Shown here: positions 56,001 through 64,000 of the stretch, in pieces
Position numbering within the stretch: position 1 is the first letter of the stretch
Layout: each line of letters opens with the position of its first letter
NCBI RefSeq assembly: GCF_024498955.1
Contig: NZ_CP093311.1
Span: 1,302,001-1,366,000 of the forward strand
Origin: Thermomonas paludicola
GTDB lineage: Bacteria > Pseudomonadota > Gammaproteobacteria > Xanthomonadales > Xanthomonadaceae
Direction of reading: 5' to 3'
Length of the DNA stretch: 64,000 nt
Notes under the pieces: generated by a model
Told to the model about the DNA's origin: nothing
Database searches by the model: none
What the model saw: only the letters and a program-made list of their open reading frames with translations
Translations under genes and position numbers: made by a program

Positions 56001-57209
56001 ATGACGATGCGCATTTCCACCGCCCAGATGCACTACAACGCGCTCAGCACGATGCGGCTGCGGCAGGGCGAAATCGACACCTTGCGCCAGCAGATCGCAT
56101 CCGGCGTGAAGCTCACCCGCGGCGCCGACGATCCCACCGGCATCGCCAACGTGCAGCAGTTGCAGCATGCACTGGCCAGCCTCGATCAATTCGACAAGAA
56201 CAGCACCGTGTTGGGCGATCGCCTGCGCCAGCAAGAAGCCGCCACGGCCGACGCAGGCGACTTGCTGCAACGCGCCAACGAAATCGCCATCCAGGCGGGC
56301 AACGGCGCATTGAGCGACGGCGATCGGCATACGCTGGCGCTGGAAATGCGCGGCCTGCGGGCCAGCATGCTGCAGATCGCCAATCGCGACGATGGTCGCG
56401 GTCGCCAGCTGTTCGCCGGCACCCGGGACGGCATCAAGCCTTTCACCGACACCTCCGGCAGCGTCAGCTATTCCGGCAACGACGGCCAGAACCTGGTTGA
56501 TGTGGCCGCCGACGTGGCGCTGGCCGACACCGACCCCGGCAGCCGCGTGTTCATGGCGGTGCCCACCGGCGATGGCATCAGCCGCACCCGCGCCAACGCT
56601 GCAAACACCGGCACTGGCCAGCTCGACTCCGCGCAGATCAACAATGCAGCGACCTGGAATGGCGCAACCCTGCAGCTGCGCTTTCCCACCGCAAGCACGT
56701 ACGAGGTCGTGGACGGCAGCGGCAATCCGCTGGCGCCACCCGTCGCCGGCGCGTGGACGCCGGGGCAAGCCATCACCGCGCAAGGCGCGCAATTCGTCGT
56801 CAGCGGCACCCCTGCCGCAGGCGACAGCTTCAAGCTGGAACGCGCACCCAAGCAAGACATCTTCGCCACCATGCAGCAGTTGGCCGATGCGCTGGACATG
56901 CCCGGCAGCAGCGCCGTTGACGTGGCCAACCGCAACAATGCCCTGCACGCCGGGCACGAAGACCTGGTGGCCGCCCAACAGCACCTGCTGGACATCCGCT
57001 CGGAGACCGGCATCCGCCGCGCCAACCTCGACAGCAGCGACGACATGCGTGGCGCCAATGGCGTGGCCATGACCGAAATGCTCTCCGGCCTGCGCGACAC
57101 CGACCTGGCCGACGCGATCAGCAAACTGCAATTCAACATGACCGCACTGGACGCCGCCCAGCAGATGATGGCCCGCCTGCAGAGCAGCTCGCTGTTCGAC
57201 AAGCTCTGA
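56001..57209 (+). CDS. flgL: FlgL, hook-filament junction protein 3
   Basis: 402 aa. Flagellin-like N-terminus (MRISTAQMHYNALSTMRLRQGEIDTLRQQIASGVKLTRGADDPTG) and C-terminus (EMLSGLRDTDLADAISKLQFNMTALDAAQQMMARLQSSSLFDKL). It is the second junction protein before the filament. It starts 9 bp after flgK. Confidence 0.96.
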   Translation: MTMRISTAQMHYNALSTMRLRQGEIDTLRQQIASGVKLTRGADDPTGIANVQQLQHALASLDQFDKNSTVLGDRLRQQEAATADAGDLLQRANEIAIQAGNGALSDGDRHTLALEMRGLRASMLQIANRDDGRGRQLFAGTRDGIKPFTDTSGSVSYSGNDGQNLVDVAADVALADTDPGSRVFMAVPTGDGISRTRANAANTGTGQLDSAQINNAATWNGATLQLRFPTASTYEVVDGSGNPLAPPVAGAWTPGQAITAQGAQFVVSGTPAAGDSFKLERAPKQDIFATMQQLADALDMPGSSAVDVANRNNALHAGHEDLVAAQQHLLDIRSETGIRRANLDSSDDMRGANGVAMTEMLSGLRDTDLADAISKLQFNMTALDAAQQMMARLQSSSLFDKL

Positions 57210-57249
57210 GGTTCCCGACGGCGCATGTCGCACGCCTGCGGGCACGACA

Positions 57250-57266
57250 TTGGCATATGGTTTGCA
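57250..57266 (+). promoter_or_regulatory. sigma-54 promoter of the modification cassette
   Basis: TTGGCATATGGTTTGCA carries TGGCAT-N5-TTGC with GG-N10-GC spacing. It lies 33 bp before the ATG of the double-HAD gene, just after flgL, so the cassette has its own RpoN-type promoter like the flagellar operons. Confidence 0.82.
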
Positions 57267-57298
57267 GAAGGACGATCACGTCTTTCCAGCGAGCCGAC

Positions 57299-59758
57299 AT
57301 GACGACTACAGCACCCGCAGGCCTTGCTCCCGAGGACACCATCCGCATCAGTGATCTCGGCTCCGTGCTGGATCGATTCCCGCGCGTGAAACTCCTGTCC
57401 CTGGATTGCTTCGACACCATCCTGTGGCGGAGGGCAGGACATCCGGCAGACGTGTTCTATGACATGCAGCAGCAACCGGCATGGAAAGCTGTCGGCCTGG
57501 ATGCCAGGCTCCGGATCCGGGCGGAGATGCAGGCACGCAGCCTGGCCCAGTTGCGACGGGGCAGCCACGAAGTCACGCTTGAGGAAATCTACCGGGCCGC
57601 CTGCGACGACCTGGAGCAAGAGACCCTGGAGTCGCTCCAGGAAGTCGAACTGGAGGCGGAGGAAAGGGCGTGCTATGCCATGCCCCAGGCTGTTGCCCTG
57701 TTGCGTGCGGCAGCGGCACGCGGCGTGCAGGTCATGGTCGTGTCAGACACTTATCTGCCAGAGCCCTTGCTGCGCAGGCTGCTCGCTGCTTGCCTGCCCG
57801 CGGATGCCTATGCCGCGATCCACCGGGTCTGTGCTTCGTGTGAATACGGGAAGCCGAAGGCAGGTGGCCTTTTCCCGCTGTTGGCCAGTCGCCTGAACCT
57901 GCCCGTGGTCCGCATGCTCCACGTTGGCGACAACCCGCTTGCGGATGTGTTCCCGGCGCGGGCCGCCGGGATTGCCTGCCTCCACCTGCAACACCTCCCG
58001 GAAATGCTCGAGTCGCGCAGGCAGTTCGCCGCGACTGCGCTTCGTCTGCTCGAGCCGGACGTCCGCTCCGAGCGGGGCACCCCCGCTGGCTACCATCCGG
58101 TGATCGCAGGCCTTGCCCTGGACGGGGACGACGCGGACCGAAGCATCGGCATCGCCACCCTTGGCCCGTTGATGCATGCCTTCGCAAGTTGGGTCCAGGC
58201 CCACCGGGATGCACAACAATCGAACGGAAAGCGCGTCAAGCTGGCGTTCCTGCTGCGCGACGGGTACCTGCCGCATGCCGCCTACGAAGCATTTTCCGGC
58301 CAAACGGATGGCCGCCCTGTCTACGTTTCCCGCTTCGCCGCATTTGCCGCCTCGTTCCGCGACGCAGGCGACATCGAGCGCTATCTCGCCCTGTTCGCCA
58401 CTTCCGGCGAGTATGCGGCAATGCTGAAGCAGCTTGGCCTGCAAGGCGAGGAAGGCGATCGCATTCTCGAAGCCCTGCAGGAAAGTCCGTCGCCGCAGTC
58501 GGAATTCAACAGGCGCGTGCTGCATCCGCGCATGGTGGCGAAGATCACCGAGCGCTCCGCGCGCTATCGCGCGAGGCTGCGCAAGTACCTGGATCGCGAA
58601 TTGGGGGGGCTGGAACGAGGCGATACCCTCGCATTCGTGGACCTTGGCTACGTCGGGACCGCGCAGCGGGTTCTCGCGCCGGTCATGCGCGACGAATGGG
58701 GCGTCGAACTCCTCGGCTGGTATTTCATGTGCACGCCCCAGGCGGGCCACGCCAATGGCGGACGCTGCGGCATGATCGACGCATCGAAGTTCGATGCCCG
58801 CACCATCGATACCCTGCTCCCGTTCGTCTCGTTGCTGGAAAACCTGTGCACGACCAGCGCAGGGTCGGTGGTCGACTACGACGAAGACGGCAGCCCCATC
58901 CTGTCCAAGGGCGCGACCGCCAAGCACCAGACAGAACGCGTCCGGCGGATCCAGGCGCATGCGCTGGACTTCATCCGCCAGGCAGAAGCCCACTACGAGG
59001 CGGGCGGGGCTCGCCCTGCGGTCGATGCCCTTCGCGACGCCGCGCTGGCCGAATTCTCACGCATGGTGTTTTTCCCGGACAGGCAGGAACTGGCCCATTA
59101 CGACCAGTTCGCCCTGGAACTCAACCTCGGGACCGACCGGATCATCCGCCTGCACGACACCGATCGCAGCCTGCAGGAACTTCGCCGCCATGGAATCTTC
59201 TATTCCTCCCGCCAAGGCGAAGGGTCTCGCATCAACACCCCGCATGAATTGCGGCATGCCGGGATCGAGCTGACCCTGGCGATGATGTCCACCTATCGCT
59301 TCGGCTTGGCTTTCAGCGCGCGGGACTGGTCATTCCGCGAGGAGCCGGTATCGGCTCTGCTCCTGAGGGGGAAGGAGGCCGGCCGCCTGAGTCTGGCGGC
59401 ATACGCCACGTATGACGGCTGCTATCGCCTGCATGTCCCGATCGGCGAGGGCGATGCGGACGTGGGCTTGTTGCTGGGCGAACGCTTCCGCTGGCTGCAG
59501 TTGATCGAGGCCCGTGTCCTGCGCGCCGGGGAACTCCACCTGCAGGCCGAATACGATGCAGGCATCGACGTGCGCCCCTACCTGCTTCTGGATGGCATCA
59601 CGAACCATGGCGACGGCGTCATCGAGTGCCTTGGCGAGGCTGGCTTCGTGATGCTTCCCGCTGGATGCGTCCCTGTATCCGGCCAGCTTGTAATGGAGAT
59701 CGTCTATCGCCCAATTCTCGATCGTTTGCCAAGCCGGCCCATGGAGAGCGATGCATGA
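57299..59758 (+). CDS. large HAD-family protein (two HAD-like modules)
   Basis: 819 aa from ATG at 57299; the frame is open slightly upstream but that part contains the promoter. First HAD module: SLDCFDTILWRR (DxxDT nucleophile at 36-40), VMVVSDTYLP, and KAGGLF...LHVGDNPLADVFPARAAGI. A second HAD-like start, LAFLLRDGYLPHAAYEAF, lies near 330. Then come a long helical region and a strand-rich C-terminus. It is like COG5610-type predicted hydrolases, which occur in surface polysaccharide clusters. It probably acts on a phosphorylated sugar or as a scaffold. It overlaps the next gene by 4 bp. Confidence 0.8.
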   Translation: MTTTAPAGLAPEDTIRISDLGSVLDRFPRVKLLSLDCFDTILWRRAGHPADVFYDMQQQPAWKAVGLDARLRIRAEMQARSLAQLRRGSHEVTLEEIYRAACDDLEQETLESLQEVELEAEERACYAMPQAVALLRAAAARGVQVMVVSDTYLPEPLLRRLLAACLPADAYAAIHRVCASCEYGKPKAGGLFPLLASRLNLPVVRMLHVGDNPLADVFPARAAGIACLHLQHLPEMLESRRQFAATALRLLEPDVRSERGTPAGYHPVIAGLALDGDDADRSIGIATLGPLMHAFASWVQAHRDAQQSNGKRVKLAFLLRDGYLPHAAYEAFSGQTDGRPVYVSRFAAFAASFRDAGDIERYLALFATSGEYAAMLKQLGLQGEEGDRILEALQESPSPQSEFNRRVLHPRMVAKITERSARYRARLRKYLDRELGGLERGDTLAFVDLGYVGTAQRVLAPVMRDEWGVELLGWYFMCTPQAGHANGGRCGMIDASKFDARTIDTLLPFVSLLENLCTTSAGSVVDYDEDGSPILSKGATAKHQTERVRRIQAHALDFIRQAEAHYEAGGARPAVDALRDAALAEFSRMVFFPDRQELAHYDQFALELNLGTDRIIRLHDTDRSLQELRRHGIFYSSRQGEGSRINTPHELRHAGIELTLAMMSTYRFGLAFSARDWSFREEPVSALLLRGKEAGRLSLAAYATYDGCYRLHVPIGEGDADVGLLLGERFRWLQLIEARVLRAGELHLQAEYDAGIDVRPYLLLDGITNHGDGVIECLGEAGFVMLPAGCVPVSGQLVMEIVYRPILDRLPSRPMESDA

Positions 59759-61083
59759 GCGATTACGACAATGGCCAGATTTGCGTGGCAAGCTGCTTTG
59801 CATTCAGTGACCCGCGATGCGTGAGGTTTTTCAATCACCTTGGCGAAGCCCTGGTCGAGCGCAACGTCCAACTCGTCGTGCTCGCCACCCGCGATGTGCC
59901 GGATCTCGAATTCCCCCAACTTCAAATTCCGTATGCCTCGCTTGCATACGACAAGTTGATCCAACTTCCCAACCTCACCCCATTTCATGCGATTGAGCCG
60001 ATATCCGCTTCGGAGCGGGCCTGGACCGGGTGCGCGGCGCACGCGGACAGCTGGGCGCGCGCAACGGCAAAATGCGAATGGTTCTACCAGATCGTTGCCG
60101 AGGAACTGCGTCCTTGCGGCGCATTGCTGTGGAATGCGACACATCCAAACAGCCGAATTGGCCGCAACGTCATGCAAGTCAACGACATACCTGCCTGGTG
60201 CATCGAACGCGGCCAGCTGGCAAATACCTACCAGGTGCAAACGGGCGAGGTGAATGCCTGGGACGATACGCAAGCTGTTTTTTCCGTGCATTCCGCGCTC
60301 GCAATGGATCTGGCCCGGCAAACCAGCGTTGCATTCGAAGCTGCTCGTGCACTTTCACTTTCAGGGCCAGTGGGTCGCTACAAACCGAATTCACCAAGCG
60401 AACAATCACCTCCGCCATCTAGCGCTGGCCCCACCCTGCTGGTATTGACCAGCGCACTGGGCTCTTCAATTGAGCCCGTGTCCGTACGCTCGATCAACCT
60501 GAGCCAGCCACTGTGGAATGGATTGCAGGAAATCGTGGATGCGCTCGACGCAGCATTGCCGGAAAATGCCACCATCTTGTTCCGCGACCACCCGATCAAT
60601 CGCGACGTCATCGGCAGTCCGTTGCGCTTGCCTGCGCGCTTCATTGAAGTCGCTGACGCACCGATTGCGGATCTCATGGAGCATTCGGACAGGGTTGCCT
60701 GCATTGGCACCACGACCCTTCAATACGAGGCGTTGCTTCGAGACAAGCCACTGCTCGTGCTTGGACGAAGCTTGGCAACAAGTGCCGGTGCCGCTTATAC
60801 GCCGCGTCATGCGGATCAGCTTCCAAACGTCATTGAAGCATGGCTGCATGATCGCGAAGGCGAGAGCCATCGCGCCAATGCGCGAGCACTGGTTGGGCTG
60901 CTTTGCGAACGCCACTTGGTCCGAGAGGACGAGTCCGCTGCGCATGTCCGCAATGGCGTTGTCGAGCTTGCAGATTTCATTGCCGCACAATCGATAGCGG
61001 GAACCGAGCCAGTGGCGGACCGCATCGCCAATTTCACGCAACGCTTCCTTGATGGCTGCTCTACAGGAGAACGCGCCCCATGA
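59755..61083 (+). CDS. capsule-type glycosyltransferase-like protein
   Basis: 442 aa from ATG at 59755, overlapping the previous stop (ATGA). The N-terminal half ends in WCIERGQLANTYQVQTGEVNAW, like the E-x-G-x-L-x-x-T-x-Q signature of capsule synthesis (KpsC/KpsS, PF05159-type) transferases. The C-terminal half shows ILFRDHPINRDVIG and RVACIGTTTLQYEALLRDKPLLVLG, the nucleotide-sugar-binding half of a GT-B fold. Those enzymes transfer Kdo-type acidic sugars, which fits the cytidylyltransferase encoded next. The substrate is unknown, and similarity was judged by eye. Confidence 0.7.
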   Translation: MSDYDNGQICVASCFAFSDPRCVRFFNHLGEALVERNVQLVVLATRDVPDLEFPQLQIPYASLAYDKLIQLPNLTPFHAIEPISASERAWTGCAAHADSWARATAKCEWFYQIVAEELRPCGALLWNATHPNSRIGRNVMQVNDIPAWCIERGQLANTYQVQTGEVNAWDDTQAVFSVHSALAMDLARQTSVAFEAARALSLSGPVGRYKPNSPSEQSPPPSSAGPTLLVLTSALGSSIEPVSVRSINLSQPLWNGLQEIVDALDAALPENATILFRDHPINRDVIGSPLRLPARFIEVADAPIADLMEHSDRVACIGTTTLQYEALLRDKPLLVLGRSLATSAGAAYTPRHADQLPNVIEAWLHDREGESHRANARALVGLLCERHLVREDESAAHVRNGVVELADFIAAQSIAGTEPVADRIANFTQRFLDGCSTGERAP

Positions 61084-62381
61084 AGACCGTCGCCTTCCTG
61101 CCCGCGAAGGGCAGCAGTGATCGCATTGGCAACAAGAACATCCGCCTTCTGGACGGAAAGCCGCTATTCCTGCATGCCATCGACAAGCTCCTCGCCTGCG
61201 ACTTCATCGACGAGGTCTATCTGGACACTGAATCGGCCGAAATCGCTGCCCTTGCTGCAGATCGCGAGTGCAAGGTGTTGATGCGCGAGCCTGCACTCGC
61301 AAGCAATGCGACGGACGGCAACCGCTTGTTCATGAACCAGGTGCGCCAGATCGAAGCCGACATCTACATCCAGACCCTATGCACCAGCCCGTTCATCGAG
61401 CCCGCCACGATGCAACGTGGCGTGGATGCGCTTGCGCAAACCGACTCGTCATTCGACTCCGCTGTCCTGGTGCGAAAGGATCGCCTCTACACGTGGAGTG
61501 ACGGTCATCCAACCTATGACATCGCCAACATCCCCAACAGCTTCACGCTCGACGAGACCATCATCGAGACCATGGGGCTTTACATCATGCGGCGCGAGGC
61601 TGCATTGAAGTTGGAACGGCGCATTGGCGACCATCCCCTGCTGCTTGAAGCAAGTCCGCTGGAAGCGATCGACGTCAACTGGCCCGAAGATTTCGAGTTG
61701 GCCGAGCTGCTTGAAGCCGGGCGACGCGAGCGTGACCGCCGTCTGCTGAACAATCTGAAGGGGCTGCTGTCGAGCCCCATGCTCTCGGACATCCTGGATG
61801 ATCATGGCTACCCCAACCAGGTGATCCGCGACCTCGCCCCCAATCTTCCCGATGTCCGCATGCTCGGCCGCGCCAAGACGCTGCGGTTGCGCAAACTGAG
61901 GGATGGCGAGGATTTCCGTGGCATCTACAAGGCACTGGACAGTTACGCCACGATCGTGCCCAACGACGTCATCGTGGTGGAAAACGAAATCGGCGAGTAC
62001 GCCTATTTCGGTGAATTGAACGCGAACCTTGCCATTCGCAGCGGCGCCGCAGGCGTGGTCGTGGGCGGCATGACTCGCGACAGTGCGGATGTTGTCCGTC
62101 TGGGGCTTCCGGTGTTCGCCCGCGGCTACTCCTGCCAGGACGTTCGCAAACGCGCCACGCTGGATCATGTCAATCGTCCGATCCAGGTAGGTGGCGTGCA
62201 CATAGCTCCCGAGGATCTGGTGTTCGGGGATCGCGAAGGGCTGGTCGTCATCCCCCGCAGGATCGAAAAATCCGTGCTCGATTCCGCGCTGCGCATCGCG
62301 ACAAACGAGAAGCGCATCATCATCGACATTTCCGAAGGCGCTGAGGTAGGCAAGCTGACCCGCGACTACGGCTTCTTCTGA
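61080..62381 (+). CDS. NeuA-like cytidylyltransferase fused to an RraA-like aldolase domain
   Basis: 433 aa. N-terminal ~225 residues: FLPAKGSSDRIGNKNIRLLDGKPLFLHAI is the nucleotide-binding loop of acylneuraminate/Kdo cytidylyltransferases, followed by YIQTLCTSPFIEPATM and IDVNWPEDFELAE (metal Asp). From about 230 the sequence is RraA/HMG-CHA-aldolase-like: RSGAAGVVVGGMTRDSADV (the GG-x-x-RD active site), LPVFARGYSCQD, and HIAPEDLVFGDREGLVVIPR. Both halves keep their key residues. It should activate an acidic sugar as a CMP derivative and perhaps cleave or form a related 2-keto acid. It overlaps the previous gene by 4 bp, and a strong terminator follows. Confidence 0.82.
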   Translation: MKTVAFLPAKGSSDRIGNKNIRLLDGKPLFLHAIDKLLACDFIDEVYLDTESAEIAALAADRECKVLMREPALASNATDGNRLFMNQVRQIEADIYIQTLCTSPFIEPATMQRGVDALAQTDSSFDSAVLVRKDRLYTWSDGHPTYDIANIPNSFTLDETIIETMGLYIMRREAALKLERRIGDHPLLLEASPLEAIDVNWPEDFELAELLEAGRRERDRRLLNNLKGLLSSPMLSDILDDHGYPNQVIRDLAPNLPDVRMLGRAKTLRLRKLRDGEDFRGIYKALDSYATIVPNDVIVVENEIGEYAYFGELNANLAIRSGAAGVVVGGMTRDSADVVRLGLPVFARGYSCQDVRKRATLDHVNRPIQVGGVHIAPEDLVFGDREGLVVIPRRIEKSVLDSALRIATNEKRIIIDISEGAEVGKLTRDYGFF

Positions 62382-62402
62382 AGCAATCGCCCGAAGCGCC
62401 GA

Positions 62403-62436
62403 TAACGCCGCCATGAGGCGGCGTTATTGTTTCTGC
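62403..62436 (+). terminator. Rho-independent terminator after the cassette
   Basis: TAACGCCGCC and GGCGGCGTTA form a perfect 10-bp stem with a 4-nt loop ATGA, followed by TTGTTTCT. It begins 22 bp after the cytidylyltransferase-RraA stop and separates the cassette from fliC. Confidence 0.9.
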
Positions 62437-62545
62437 TCCATCGATGCCGGATCGGCATGAGCAAAACGCGATGCCGCGAAACTTTAGCGAATTCACAAGA
62501 AAAAATTTATTTCTGCCGACTTGATCACAAAAACGAAACATCACC

Positions 62546-62572
62546 TCAAGGCCGGTGAAATGGCGCCGTTAC
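62546..62572 (+). promoter_or_regulatory. sigma-28 promoter of fliC
   Basis: TCAAGGCC-N11-GCCGTTAC, the same -10 as the flgM promoter. It leaves a ~90-nt leader before the fliC ATG. The rest of 62437-62668 contains no gene. Confidence 0.8.
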
Positions 62573-62668
62573 CTAAGCCAGCAGAGGACGGGGCCACGAA
62601 CGGCAGCTTCTGCGGAACCCCACCGGTCGTGGCCCTGCCCGCCGGCTACCCAGTCCAGGAGAACGACC

Positions 62669-63550
62669 ATGGCTAATAGCGTTAACACCAACATCATGTC
62701 GCTGAATGCTCAGCGCAACCTGTACACCAGCAGCATGTCGCAGGCCACCACCATCCAGCGCCTGTCCTCGGGCCTGCGCGTCAACAGCGCCAAGGACGAT
62801 GCCGCCGGCCTGGCGATTGCCGAACGCATGAACGCGCAGATTCGCGGCAACAACGTGGCGATCCGCAATGCCAACGACGGCATTTCGCTGGCGCAGACCG
62901 CGGAAGGCGCGCTGGGCAAGATCGGCGATTCGCTGCAGCGCATGCGTGAGCTGGCCGTGCAGTCCGCCAACGCCACCAACAGCTCGGACGACCGCACCAA
63001 CTTGCAGTCCGAGTTCAAGCAGCTGCAGGACGAAATCACCCGCGTAGTTGGTGGCACTACCTTCAACGGCACCTCGCTGTTCACGGGCTCCACGTCGTTC
63101 TCCTTCCAGGTCGGCGCTGGCACCACCAGCAATGACGTGGTCTCCGTGGCCCGCAACCAGCTGTCCGGCGGTACCGCCGGCACCAGCGGCGGCATCACCA
63201 GCAGCGCCGCCGCAGATGTTGCAGTTGCCACCGTGACTACCGCATCGGCAATCACCGGTAGCGATGCCACCAAGTCGACCAATGCCATCAAGGACATCGA
63301 CGTGGCGCTGGACAAGCTGAACGCCGAGCGTGCCACCTACGGCGCGGCACAAAACCGCTTCGAATCGGTGATCGGAAATCTGCAGATCACGGTGGAAAAC
63401 ACCTCCGCCGCCCGCAGCCGGATCATGGACACCGACTTCGCTGCCGAAACCGCTGCACTGACCCGCTCGCAGATCCTGACCCAGGCCGGTACCGCCATGT
63501 TGGCCCAGGCCAACCAGGCACCGCAGAGCGTCCTCAGCCTGCTGCGTTGA
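62669..63550 (+). CDS. fliC: FliC, flagellin
   Basis: 293 aa from ATG at 62669 with AGGAGA upstream. The N-terminal D0/D1 region (SVNTNIMSLNAQRNLYTSSMSQATTIQRLSSGLRVNSAKDDAAGLAIAERM) and the C-terminal one (IMDTDFAAETAALTRSQILTQAGTAMLAQANQAPQSVLSLLR) are complete. The central domain is short and Ser/Thr/Gly/Ala-rich, giving possible O-glycosylation sites. It builds the filament. It follows the modification cassette and has its own sigma-28 promoter. Confidence 0.97.
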   Translation: MANSVNTNIMSLNAQRNLYTSSMSQATTIQRLSSGLRVNSAKDDAAGLAIAERMNAQIRGNNVAIRNANDGISLAQTAEGALGKIGDSLQRMRELAVQSANATNSSDDRTNLQSEFKQLQDEITRVVGGTTFNGTSLFTGSTSFSFQVGAGTTSNDVVSVARNQLSGGTAGTSGGITSSAAADVAVATVTTASAITGSDATKSTNAIKDIDVALDKLNAERATYGAAQNRFESVIGNLQITVENTSAARSRIMDTDFAAETAALTRSQILTQAGTAMLAQANQAPQSVLSLLR

Positions 63551-63568
63551 TCCTCAAGCTCTACCCGT

Positions 63569-63596
63569 CGGGGAGGCCGCGCACGCGGTCTCCCCG
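63569..63596 (+). terminator. GC hairpin after fliC
   Basis: CGGGGAG-G-CCGC and GCGG-T-CTCCCCG pair around a short GCAC loop, with one mismatch. There is no T-tract, so it may be an mRNA-stabilising hairpin or an attenuator between fliC and flaG rather than a full terminator. Confidence 0.55.
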
Positions 63597-63621
63597 TACG
63601 GCCTTCAAGTGATGTGCCGCC

Positions 63622-64000
63622 ATGTCAAGCATTGCGCCCGTCAATGCCTCGATCCCCGAGGCCCGCAAGGCCCCGACGCCCGCCGCCGGGGCTTTGTCGC
63701 GCCCGACAACAACGCCTGTCGCCGCGCCGGGCGGAAACGCGAAGTCCCCCTCGCCCGCCATTGCCACCGCAACATCCGCAGCCGCAGAGGCTGCCGTTGC
63801 TGCCAACCAGGCCAAGAAGGAGCGCGCTGCAGAAGAGTTGCAGAAACAGCTGGATGAAGCGATGTCGCATTCCACTACCCGGACGTCCCTCCGCTTCAGA
63901 GTGGACGATGAGGCGCACCGGATCGTGGTCTCGGTGGTGGATTCCGACAGCGGCAAGACCATTGCGCAGATTCCCGATGAAACCGCGCTGGCGCTGGCTC
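63622..64000 (+). CDS. flaG: FlaG family protein, 3' end outside window
   Basis: At least 126 aa from ATG at 63622. An Ala/Pro/Thr-rich N-terminus and a helical stretch (NQAKKERAAEELQKQLDEAM) precede the conserved FlaG core SLRFRVDDEAHRIVVSVVDSDSGKTIAQIPDE. FlaG lies between fliC and fliD in many bacteria and affects filament length. The frame is still open at the window edge. Confidence 0.9.
   Translation, partial: MSSIAPVNASIPEARKAPTPAAGALSRPTTTPVAAPGGNAKSPSPAIATATSAAAEAAVAANQAKKERAAEELQKQLDEAMSHSTTRTSLRFRVDDEAHRIVVSVVDSDSGKTIAQIPDETALALA

Noticed and set aside
54114..57245. 1043-aa minus-strand frame
   Set aside because: Antisense to flgK and flgL; a Gly/Ala/His-rich artefact of high GC third positions.

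Overview
The window looks like a chromosome segment of a high-GC, flagellated gammaproteobacterium of the Xanthomonadaceae/Lysobacteraceae (Lysobacter, Luteimonas or Thermomonas type). The evidence is the flg gene order with an adjacent CheV, sigma-54 and sigma-28 type flagellar promoters, a TTAGTA-N4-TACTA(A/C) LexA box of the Xanthomonas kind in front of umuDC, and the general protein style. The genus is an inference; no rRNA or tRNA was seen.

Positions 1 to about 37.5 kb are accessory DNA. From the left they hold: a very large unknown protein that runs off the edge (minus strand); a cluster of unknown genes, two of which carry HEPN-like R-x4/5-H motifs and one of which may be ADP-ribosyltransferase-like; a CoiA-like nuclease; a frameshifted tyrosine recombinase; a DUF4145-RecD-type helicase facing a TPR/OB-fold protein; and a complete type I restriction-modification operon (hsdM-hsdS-unknown-DUF5655-hsdR). 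Next come an SOS module (SRAP/YedK-like protein divergent from umuD-umuC, with a LexA box between them), a ygiB-ygiC pair, and a small membrane-anchored protein with a ParS/MbcA-type DUF2384 tail. This is a defence and DNA-repair island.

From about 28.9 to 35.1 kb lies a Tn7-like transposition module: a small HTH protein, a 100-aa unknown, TnsA-like, TnsB-like DDE transposase, TnsC-like AAA+ ATPase and TniQ. It is preceded by two copies of a structured repeat block and a 31-bp palindrome. An IS3-family element (35.67-36.91 kb) then splits an unknown gene. No Cas genes or CRISPR arrays are present, so there is no sign of an RNA-guided transposon.

From 37.6 kb the sequence looks like core genome: an AidB-like acyl-CoA dehydrogenase, a cytochrome c-FTR1 iron permease with a Fur box, a degenerate GGDEF-EAL-REC protein, and a soluble histidine kinase whose gene overlaps flgN. 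The flagellar block follows: flgA, flgM, flgN (minus strand) and cheV, flgBCDEFGHIJKL (plus strand). After flgL a sigma-54-type promoter leads into a three-gene cassette: a double-HAD protein, a capsule-type glycosyltransferase, and a cytidylyltransferase fused to an RraA-like aldolase domain. A strong terminator closes it, followed by fliC with its own sigma-28 promoter and a flaG that runs off the right edge. The cassette is probably a flagellin or surface glycan modification unit and is the most distinctive system in the core part.
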